A stretch of 64,000 bases of DNA from Nonomuraea roseoviolacea subsp. carminata. Its GTDB lineage: Bacteria; Actinomycetota; Actinomycetes; Streptosporangiales; Streptosporangiaceae. This document shows, in pieces, positions 58,259 through 64,000 of this stretch (positions are counted from its first letter, which is position 1; every line of letters begins with the position of its first letter). Location of the stretch: assembly GCF_024172185.1 (NCBI RefSeq), contig NZ_JAMZEC010000001.1, forward strand, positions 4,278,001-4,342,000, given 5' to 3'. The notes under the pieces are model-generated. The model saw only the letters and a program-made list of their open reading frames with translations. It ran no database searches and was not told where the DNA came from. The position numbers and the translations under genes are program-made.

Positions 58259-59353
58259 GTGACCGCCGACGCCTCTCGTGGTGCCGCAGCACCTCCGGAG
58301 CTCGTCCAGCTCCTCACCCCGGAGGGTGAGCGCGTTGAGCACCCCGACTACGACATCGACCTCAAGCCCGAGGAAGTCAGGTCGCTCTACCGCGACCTGG
58401 TGCTCGTCCGGCGCATCGACCTGGAGGCCGTCGCCCTGCAACGCCAGGGCGAGCTCGGCATCTGGGCCTCGCTGCTCGGCCAGGAGGCGGCCCAGATCGG
58501 TTCCGGCCGCGCCCTGACCGACGCCGACATGGCCTTCCCCACCTACCGCGAGCACGGCGTCGCCTGGTGCCGAGACGTCGACCCGGTCAAGCTGCTCGGC
58601 CTGTTCCGGGGCGTCAACCACGGTGGCTGGGACCCCAAGGAGCACAACTTCCACCTCTACACGATCGTCATCGGCAGCCAGACCCTGCACGCGGTCGGCT
58701 ACGCCATGGGCGTCCAGCGCGACGACGCGCCCTCGGCCACCATCGCCTACTTCGGCGACGGCGCCACCTCCCAGGGCGACGTCAACGAGTCGTTCATCTG
58801 GGCCAGCGTCTTCAACGCGCCGATCGTGTTCTTCTGCCAGAACAACCAGTGGGCGATCTCCGAGCCGCTGGAGAAGCAGACCCGCATCCCCCTCTACCGG
58901 CGGGCCTCCGGCTTCGGCTTCCCCGGCATCCGCGTCGACGGCAACGACGTCTTCGCGTGCCTCGCGGTCACCCGGCAGGCGCTCAAGAACGCCCGCGAGG
59001 GCCAGGGCCCCACCCTGATCGAGGCGTACACGTACCGGATGGGCGCCCACACCACGACCGACGACCCCACCCGCTACCGGGTCGCCAGCGAGCTGGAGGC
59101 GTGGAAGCTCAAGGACCCCATCGAGCGGGTCAAGTCGTACCTGTTCAAGAACGAGCTGGCCGACCAGGCGTTCTTCGACTCCGTCGAGGCCGAGGCCGAC
59201 CAGCTCGGCGCCGACCTGCGCCGGCGCTGCCTGGCCATGCCCGACCCCGGGCCGCTCGACATCTTCGACCACGTCTACGCGGAGCCCCACCCGCTGATCG
59301 ACGAGGAGCGCGCCCAGTTCGCCGCCTACCTGGAGGGCTTCGAGCAGCGATGA
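58259..59353 (+). CDS. bkdA: branched-chain 2-oxoacid dehydrogenase E1 alpha subunit
   Basis: A 364-residue protein starting at GTG 58259, behind AGGAG; an in-frame ATG at 58163 would add 32 unlikely residues. TPP motif: IAYFGDGATSQGDVNESFIWASVFNAPIVFFCQNNQWAIS (GDG...NN). Phosphorylation-loop-like YRMGAHTTTDDPTRYR is in the family position. With E1 beta it decarboxylates branched-chain 2-oxoacids (or pyruvate) and acylates lipoamide on E2. The next gene overlaps by ATGA. The order alpha, beta, E2 without E3 fits bkd or secondary pdh operons of actinomycetes. Confidence 0.93.
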   Translation: MTADASRGAAAPPELVQLLTPEGERVEHPDYDIDLKPEEVRSLYRDLVLVRRIDLEAVALQRQGELGIWASLLGQEAAQIGSGRALTDADMAFPTYREHGVAWCRDVDPVKLLGLFRGVNHGGWDPKEHNFHLYTIVIGSQTLHAVGYAMGVQRDDAPSATIAYFGDGATSQGDVNESFIWASVFNAPIVFFCQNNQWAISEPLEKQTRIPLYRRASGFGFPGIRVDGNDVFACLAVTRQALKNAREGQGPTLIEAYTYRMGAHTTTDDPTRYRVASELEAWKLKDPIERVKSYLFKNELADQAFFDSVEAEADQLGADLRRRCLAMPDPGPLDIFDHVYAEPHPLIDEERAQFAAYLEGFEQR

Positions 59354-60330
59354 CGATCCTGAGCCTGTCCAAGGCGCTCAACGAGGGCATGCGCAAGGCC
59401 ATGGAGGACGACCCCAAGGTCCTCATCATGGGCGAGGACGTCGGCAAGCTCGGCGGCGTCTTCCGCGTCACCGACGGCCTGCAGAAGGACTTCGGCGAGG
59501 ACCGGGTCATCGACACCCCGCTCGCCGAGTCGGGCATCATCGGCACCGCCATCGGCCTCGCGCTGCGCGGCTACCGACCGGTGTGCGAGATCCAGTTCGA
59601 CGGGTTCGTCTTCCCCGCCGCCGACCAGATCATCACCCAGCTCGCCAAGATGCCGATGCGCTCGCTCGGCGCGATCAAGCTGCCCGTGGTCGTCCGCATC
59701 CCCTGCGGCGGCGGCATCGGCGCGGTCGAGCACCACAGCGAGTCGCCCGAGGCGTACTTCACCCACACCGCCGGCCTGCGCGTCGTCGCCTGCTCCAACC
59801 CGGCCGACGCGTACACGATGATCCAGCAGGCCATCCGCTGCGACGACCCGGTCATCTTCTTCGAGCCCAAGCGCCGCTACTGGGAGAAGGCCGACATCGA
59901 CACCGCCGACACCGGCTGGTGGACCCCGCTGGACAAGGGCAAGGTCGTCCGGCCGGGCACCGACGCCACGCTCATCGCGTACGGGCCGATGGTCAAGACC
60001 TGCCTGGAGGCCGCGAAGGCGGCCGAGGACGACGGCAGGTCCCTGGAGGTCATCGACCTGCGCTCGCTCAACCCGCTCGACACCCCGCTCGTCATGGACT
60101 CCGTCCGCCGCACGGGCCGGGCCGTGGTCGTGCACGAGGCGCCGGTCAACAGCGGCTTCGGCGCCGAGCTGGCGGCCCGCATCACCGAGCAGTGCTTCTA
60201 CCACCTGGAGGCCCCGGTGCTGCGCGTCGGCGGCTTCTCCACCCCGTACCCCCCGTCCAAGCTGGAGGAGCACTACCTGCCCGACCTGGACAGGGTGCTC
60301 GACGGCGTCGACCGCTCCTTCGGCTTCTGA
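59350..60330 (+). CDS. bkdB: branched-chain 2-oxoacid dehydrogenase E1 beta subunit
   Basis: A 326-residue protein starting at ATG 59350, overlapping the E1 alpha stop by 4 nt. Signatures: KALNEGMRKAMEDDPKVLIMGEDVGKLGGVFRVTDGL, DTPLAESGIIGTAIGLALRGYRPVCEIQF (TPP pyrimidine contact Glu) and GGGIGAVEHHSESPEAYFTHTAGLRVV. The C-terminal transketolase domain has APVLRVGGFSTPYPPSKLEEHYLPD. It completes the alpha2-beta2 E1. Followed after 16 nt by E2. Confidence 0.94.
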   Translation: MTILSLSKALNEGMRKAMEDDPKVLIMGEDVGKLGGVFRVTDGLQKDFGEDRVIDTPLAESGIIGTAIGLALRGYRPVCEIQFDGFVFPAADQIITQLAKMPMRSLGAIKLPVVVRIPCGGGIGAVEHHSESPEAYFTHTAGLRVVACSNPADAYTMIQQAIRCDDPVIFFEPKRRYWEKADIDTADTGWWTPLDKGKVVRPGTDATLIAYGPMVKTCLEAAKAAEDDGRSLEVIDLRSLNPLDTPLVMDSVRRTGRAVVVHEAPVNSGFGAELAARITEQCFYHLEAPVLRVGGFSTPYPPSKLEEHYLPDLDRVLDGVDRSFGF

Positions 60331-60346
60331 GAGGGGACTCGTTTTC

Positions 60347-61777
60347 ATGCGACGTGAGTTCAAGCTCCCCGACGTCGGCGAAGGGCTGACCGAGGCGGAG
60401 ATCGTCCGCTGGCACGTCAAGGAAGGCGACGCGGTCAAGGTCAACCAGATCGTCGTCGAGATCGAGACGGCCAAGTCGATCGTCGAGCTGCCGATCCCGT
60501 GGGACGGGGTGGTCGCCGGCCTGATGGCCGAGGCGGGGCAGACGGTGGACGTGGGCGTGGCCATCATCGCCGTCGACACGGCCGAGGAGGGCGGGGCTCC
60601 CGCGCAGGGCCCGGCCGGGCAGGCCGCGTCCGGCGCGGACGAGGCGCCCGGCCGCGGCGAGGCGCTGGCCGACGACATGGTGCCGCGGCCGCCCGCCGAG
60701 GGCGCGGTCGAGCCGGGCGTCCACGGCAGCCCGGCGCCCAAGGAGGAGCGTCAGGCGGTCCTGGTCGGCTACGGGGTGAAGACCGGCGCCACCAAGCGCC
60801 GCCCCCGCAAGTCCTCCCCGGCCACCACCCCCGCCGCCCAGGCGGCGCCGACGCGGCCCCCGGTCGTGCTGCCCGCCCCCGCCGCGACTCCGGGACGGGT
60901 GGCGGTGCTCGCCAAGCCGCCGGTGCGCAAGCTGGCCCGCGACCTCGGCGTGGACCTGACCACGCTGACCGGCTCGGGCCCGCAGGGCACCATCACCCGC
61001 GACGACGTCCACGCCGCCGCCCGATCCTCCCAGCCCGCCGCGCCGGCTGGGGAACGCGCGACGACCCGGACGGCCGGGCGCGAGGAGCGCATCCCGATCA
61101 AGGGCGTGCGGAAGATGACGGCCCAGGCCATGGTGGCCAGCGCCTTCACCGCGCCGCACGTCACCGAGTTCCTCCAGGTGGACGTCACCGAGACGATGGC
61201 GGCGGTCCGCCGGCTGCGCGAGCTGCCCGACTTCGCCGAGGTCAAGGTCTCGCCGCTGCTCCTCGTGGCCAAGGCCGTGCTCGTCGCCGCCCGCCGCCAC
61301 CCGATGATCAACTCGGCCTGGGACGAGCAGGCCCAGGAGATCGTGGTCAAGCACTACGTGAACCTGGGCATCGCCGCCGCCACCCCGCGCGGCCTCGTGG
61401 TCCCCAACGTCAAGGACGCCCACGAGCTGCCCCTGCCCGAGCTGGCCAGGCGGCTCACCGAGCTCGCCGAGACGGCCAGGGCCGGCCGCGCCCAGCCCGC
61501 CGACATGGCGGGCGGCACGTTCACGATCACGAACGTGGGCGTGTTCGGCGTGGACGCGGGCACCCCGATCCTCAACCCGGGCGAGGCCGCGATCCTCGCC
61601 TTCGGCCAGGTCAGGGACATGCCCTGGGTGGTGGACGGCGAGCTGGCCGTGCGCAAGGTCACCACGCTGGCGCTGTCGTTCGACCACCGGATCGTGGACG
61701 GCGAGCAGGGCTCGCTGTTCCTCCGCGACGTCGGCGCCATGCTGGAGGACCCGCTGCGCATGCTCGCCTGGAACTAA
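60347..61777 (+). CDS. bkdC: dihydrolipoamide acyltransferase (E2) of the 2-oxoacid dehydrogenase complex
   Basis: A 476-residue protein. One lipoyl domain with Lys43 in EIETAKSIVELP; an Ala/Pro linker; a peripheral-subunit-binding domain at about 187-222 (VRKLARDLGVDLTTLTGSGPQGTITRDDV); and the catalytic core from about 245 with GVRKMTAQAMVASAFTAPHVTEF. The active site is His446 and Asp450 in SFDHRIVDG. The linker is long and holds an extra Lys/Arg-rich stretch (GATKRRPRKSS). It transfers acyl groups to CoA. No E3 gene follows; the lpdA at 24307-25686 may complete the complex. Confidence 0.95.
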   Translation: MRREFKLPDVGEGLTEAEIVRWHVKEGDAVKVNQIVVEIETAKSIVELPIPWDGVVAGLMAEAGQTVDVGVAIIAVDTAEEGGAPAQGPAGQAASGADEAPGRGEALADDMVPRPPAEGAVEPGVHGSPAPKEERQAVLVGYGVKTGATKRRPRKSSPATTPAAQAAPTRPPVVLPAPAATPGRVAVLAKPPVRKLARDLGVDLTTLTGSGPQGTITRDDVHAAARSSQPAAPAGERATTRTAGREERIPIKGVRKMTAQAMVASAFTAPHVTEFLQVDVTETMAAVRRLRELPDFAEVKVSPLLLVAKAVLVAARRHPMINSAWDEQAQEIVVKHYVNLGIAAATPRGLVVPNVKDAHELPLPELARRLTELAETARAGRAQPADMAGGTFTITNVGVFGVDAGTPILNPGEAAILAFGQVRDMPWVVDGELAVRKVTTLALSFDHRIVDGEQGSLFLRDVGAMLEDPLRMLAWN

Positions 61778-61810
61778 GCTGCGCGTGCTCGCCCGGGACT
61801 GACGGGTGAG

Positions 61811-61850
61811 GCCCGGGGCGGACGGCCCCCGCGAGTCGTCCGCCCCGGGC
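61811..61850. terminator. strong hairpin after the E2 gene
   Basis: A perfect 14-bp stem, GCCCGGGGCGGACG (61811-61824) with CGTCCGCCCCGGGC (61837-61850), 12-nt loop. No T tract, as is common in very GC-rich genomes. Confidence 0.75.
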
Positions 61851-61885
61851 CGGACCGGCGTGCCGCGCCTCGGTAGGGTGATCGC

Positions 61886-62179
61886 ATGATTCGCCATGTC
61901 GCGCTGTTCACCTGGACCGATGACGCCACCGACGAGCAGAAGGCGGCGGTGGCGACCGCGCTGGCGACGCTGCCGGCCGCCATCCCCCAGATCCGCGCGT
62001 ACACCTTCGGTCCCGACGCGGGCATCAACCCGGGCAGCCACGACTTCGCGGTGGTCGCCGACTTCGACGACCTCGACGACTACCTGGCCTACCGCGACGA
62101 CGCGGGGCACCAGGCGGTGATCGCGGAGTACATCAAGCCCATCCTGGCGAGCCGCGCCGCCGTCCAGCTCAGTCTGTAA
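61886..62179 (+). CDS. Dabb-family (stress-responsive A/B barrel) protein
   Basis: A 97-residue dimeric ferredoxin-like barrel. IRHVALFTWTDDATDEQKAAVATALATLP carries the family His-x-x-x-F/L start. YTFGPDAGINPGSHDFAVVADFDDLDDYLAYRDDAGHQAVIAEYIKPIL is the diagnostic second half. Functions range from stress response to polyketide cyclisation; no specific role is evident here. Its 3' end overlaps the convergent CU044_5270 gene by 11 nt. Confidence 0.93.
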   Translation: MIRHVALFTWTDDATDEQKAAVATALATLPAAIPQIRAYTFGPDAGINPGSHDFAVVADFDDLDDYLAYRDDAGHQAVIAEYIKPILASRAAVQLSL

Positions 62180-63158
62180 TCCTGGGCGGCCGCTCGTCCG
62201 TCCAGCCGAGCCGCCGCACGGCGTACGCGTCGAGCACCGCGCCGCCCTTCGCCATCACCGTCTGAAGGGCCAGCAGGTCGCCGCTCCCGGGATCGATGAC
62301 CATCTGCTGCCGGATGCCGACCGTGCCGTGCTCCAGCGCGATCCCGGCACGCCCCTCGGTGTCCGAGGCCCGTCCGACGACGTCCGTGCCGGGCAGGTCG
62401 GCCAGCATCCGGTAGGCGGCCGCCCTCGTGCGGGGCGTCGCCGCGGTGTCGAGGAGGATCCAGCGCGCCGCGTTCCACAGCCATCCCTCATCGTCGGTCG
62501 AGCCGTCCGTCGGACGGTGCTTCAACAGCAGCGCCTTGAGCGCCCCGGCCTCCTCGGGCAGCATGGTGGGCTTGAGCGCCAGCGGGAAGAAGGAGACCCT
62601 GCCGATCCGGCAGTCCTCGTGGTCGCCACAGAGCTTCGGCGAACCGGCCCTCTTCCAAGCTCTCCTGTCGGCGGCGGTCGGCAGGCTGGAGGACACGCGC
62701 CCCTGCACGGTCCGCTGATTGCCGTGGCGGTCGATCCACAGGACCTCCGTGTACCGGTTCTCGACGGTGAACGAGGAGTTCGCTCTGGTCTGCTCGGTCC
62801 GGATCGCCTCCCGCCGCCACCACGCCCCCGTGCCCGGCGGCTGCGCGGCGAGCCGGTCGGCCGCCTTCTCCAGGGCGTCCCTCGGCGAGGAGATCGTCGC
62901 CACGGCGGTGGCCGTGCCGGACGCCGTGGCCGCGGGCGACGCCGTCCCGGCCTGCTCACCGCCCAGGCGCGGCACCACCACGAACCCGGCCGCCAGCACG
63001 CCCGTGACGGCCGCCGCCGCGAGGGTCACGCGCGGCCAGACGGCCGGTCGGCGCCGCCGGGTCCCTTCCAGTACGCGGGCTCGTGCGGCCAGCACCCGCG
63101 CGTGATCGGTGGGCGGGACGTCCGGCATGACGTCGTCGATGACCTGGAACTCCTTCAT
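62169..63158 (-). CDS. CU044_5270-family membrane protein, putative ECF sigma partner (copy 2)
   Basis: A 329-residue protein. A cytoplasmic N-terminus of about 40 residues (DVMPDVPPTDHARVLAARARVLEGTRRRRP) is followed by one transmembrane helix at about 42-65 (LAAAAVTGVLAAGFVVVP), a Ser/Thr/Ala linker, and an extracytoplasmic domain with GAWWRREAIRTEQ, YTEVLWIDRHGN and VIDPGSGDLLALQ. The ending ...YAVRRLGWTDE is typical of the CU044_5270 family. The ATG overlaps the sigma stop codon (TGATG). Paralogous in layout to 9367-10308, but with low sequence identity. Probably an anti-sigma or sensor partner. Confidence 0.82.
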   Translation of the reverse strand: MKEFQVIDDVMPDVPPTDHARVLAARARVLEGTRRRRPAVWPRVTLAAAAVTGVLAAGFVVVPRLGGEQAGTASPAATASGTATAVATISSPRDALEKAADRLAAQPPGTGAWWRREAIRTEQTRANSSFTVENRYTEVLWIDRHGNQRTVQGRVSSSLPTAADRRAWKRAGSPKLCGDHEDCRIGRVSFFPLALKPTMLPEEAGALKALLLKHRPTDGSTDDEGWLWNAARWILLDTAATPRTRAAAYRMLADLPGTDVVGRASDTEGRAGIALEHGTVGIRQQMVIDPGSGDLLALQTVMAKGGAVLDAYAVRRLGWTDERPPRITD

Positions 63159-63691
63159 CAGACCTCCACCCCCAGGGAGTCGCGCAGCTTGGTACGGGCC
63201 CGGCTGAGCCGGGAGGCGACGGTGCCGTTGGCGACGCCGAGCGCCGCGGCCACCTCGTCGTAGGTCAGCTCGCCGTACGCGACGAGCAGCACCACGTCGC
63301 GCTCGCCGCGCGACAGGCCGGCCAGCGCGGCCGAGAGCTTCTGCACGGTCACGCCCGCGGAGACGCGCTCCACGATCCGCTGGTCATGGCCGTCGTCGTC
63401 CTGCGGCGGCCCGGAGCGGGCCAGCGCCCGGTAACGCCGTACCTCGGCGCGCCGGTGCCGGCCGGCGAGCTTGGTGGCGATGCCGTACAGCCAGGGCCTG
63501 ACCCCGCCCCGGTCGGCGTCGAAGCTGTGCCGGCGGCGGAAGGCGACGAGGAAGGTCTCCGCCGCCAGGTCCTCCGCGACGTCGAGGTCGAGCCGGCGTC
63601 CCAGGTACCGGCGGATCTCCTCGTAGTGGGCGTCGAAGACGGTCGCGAACCTCTCGGGGTCGGCGACCGCTCCGTCGAGCGATGCGGTCAT
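63158..63691 (-). CDS. ECF-type RNA polymerase sigma factor (copy 2)
   Basis: A 177-residue protein. Region 2: ERFATVFDAHYEEIRRYLGRRLDLDVAEDLAAETFLVAFRRRHSFD, then GVRPWLYGIATKLAGRHRRAE. Region 4: LSAALAGLSRGERDVVLLVAYGELTYDEVAAALGVANGTVASRLSRARTKLRD. Unlike copy 1 it has no long N-terminal leader. Coupled by a 1-nt stop/start overlap to its CU044_5270 partner. It should recognise a small set of promoters, likely its own. Confidence 0.93.
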   Translation of the reverse strand: MTASLDGAVADPERFATVFDAHYEEIRRYLGRRLDLDVAEDLAAETFLVAFRRRHSFDADRGGVRPWLYGIATKLAGRHRRAEVRRYRALARSGPPQDDDGHDQRIVERVSAGVTVQKLSAALAGLSRGERDVVLLVAYGELTYDEVAAALGVANGTVASRLSRARTKLRDSLGVEV

Positions 63692-63764
63692 GCAAGGGTC
63701 TCCTTGCCGGGGAACGTGGACACCCGTGATTGCCCGTTCCCCGGCGACCCTTCCGGGAAATCCG

Positions 63765-63989
63765 TCAGATCTCCGGCGGGTGGTTCTCGCGGTGCATCAG
63801 CCGGTCGTCGGAGGTGCGGCCGCGCCGGGGCGCCAGCACGACGCTGAGCACGATGCCGATGCCGCCGACGATCATGAAGATGAGGCCGATCACGTCCATG
63901 TGGACGGCGTCGCCGAACACGTCCGGCTCGATGGCGAACTTCAGGATGGCGCCGAGCGTGAGGATGAAGATGCTGACCCCGACACCCAT
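63765..63989 (-). CDS. DUF6458-like small membrane protein
   Basis: A 74-residue protein with two transmembrane helices: VGVSIFILTLGAILKFAIEPDVFG, then MDVIGLIFMIVGGIGIVLSVVLAP, with a basic, His-containing tail. The pattern (Gly-rich first helix, acidic hairpin with V-x-G/H, VIGLIFMIVG) matches the DUF6458 family of actinobacteria. Function unknown. It lies 73 nt upstream of the ECF sigma gene on the same strand and close to the window's right edge. Confidence 0.88.
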   Translation of the reverse strand: MGVGVSIFILTLGAILKFAIEPDVFGDAVHMDVIGLIFMIVGGIGIVLSVVLAPRRGRTSDDRLMHRENHPPEI

Positions 63990-64000
63990 GACGACCTCCG

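Overview
The window is very GC-rich actinomycete chromosome. It carries bldC, a DUF3073 gene, a MarP-type protease, PurS and several ECF sigma factors. Gene content and order suggest a filamentous actinomycete of the Streptosporangiales (Nonomuraea-like); that placement is inference from gene families and remembered synteny, not from a search. Gene density is normal, starts are often GTG, and many gene pairs overlap by 4 nt.

Layout. 1-3006: minus-strand cassette of WXG100-type secretion substrates, a YbaB-like protein and an SseB-domain protein, cut by the left edge. 3041-7943: glutaryl-CoA dehydrogenase-like enzyme, PspC protein, MFS exporter, minimal zincin protease, membrane metallophosphoesterase. 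7944-8323: tRNA-Glu, tRNA-Asp, tRNA-Phe and a terminator. 8415-14419: hypothetical gene, ECF sigma/CU044_5270 module, two beta-propeller genes (one fused to a sigma-like HTH) and SigJ. 14504-21004: NAD(P)-binding protein, LysR/monooxygenase pair, MarP, small secreted protein, two-component system. 21214-29204: GNAT proteins, receptor Ser/Thr kinase, lipoamide dehydrogenase, response regulator, PyrD. 29243-34383: GH20 hexosaminidase, lipoprotein amidase, LacI and TetR regulators, BldC. 34706-41492: conserved hypothetical gene, Leu/Val dehydrogenase, DUF3073, purM-purF, DUF4190 and sterol-carrier proteins. 41650-50628: PhoX-like Tat protein, ABC exporter, TetR with divergent MFS, MTHFR-like enzyme, second MFS, Crp. 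50663-53825: adenylate cyclase and a collagen-like secreted protein. 53884-58034: purL, purQ, RsbW-like kinase, purS. 58259-61777: branched-chain 2-oxoacid dehydrogenase E1alpha, E1beta and E2. 61886-63989: Dabb protein, a second ECF sigma/CU044_5270 module, DUF6458 protein.

How the genes work together. purM, purF, purL, purQ and purS give five steps or subunits of IMP synthesis, and pyrD adds one pyrimidine step. Leu/Val dehydrogenase deaminates branched-chain amino acids to 2-oxoacids, which the E1/E2 complex decarboxylates; its E3 is probably the separate lpdA at 24307-25686. The amidase and hexosaminidase form a translationally coupled cell-wall pair.

The most interesting signals outside standard gene calls are: a mutually exclusive two-hairpin leader before the DUF3073 gene; a sigma-like HTH/membrane/propeller protein paired with a propeller lipoprotein; a probable TnpB right-end/guide-RNA remnant abutting the purQ stop; a 19-bp-spacer MerR-type promoter giving a near-leaderless ABC exporter mRNA; and paired palindromic operators at three promoters.
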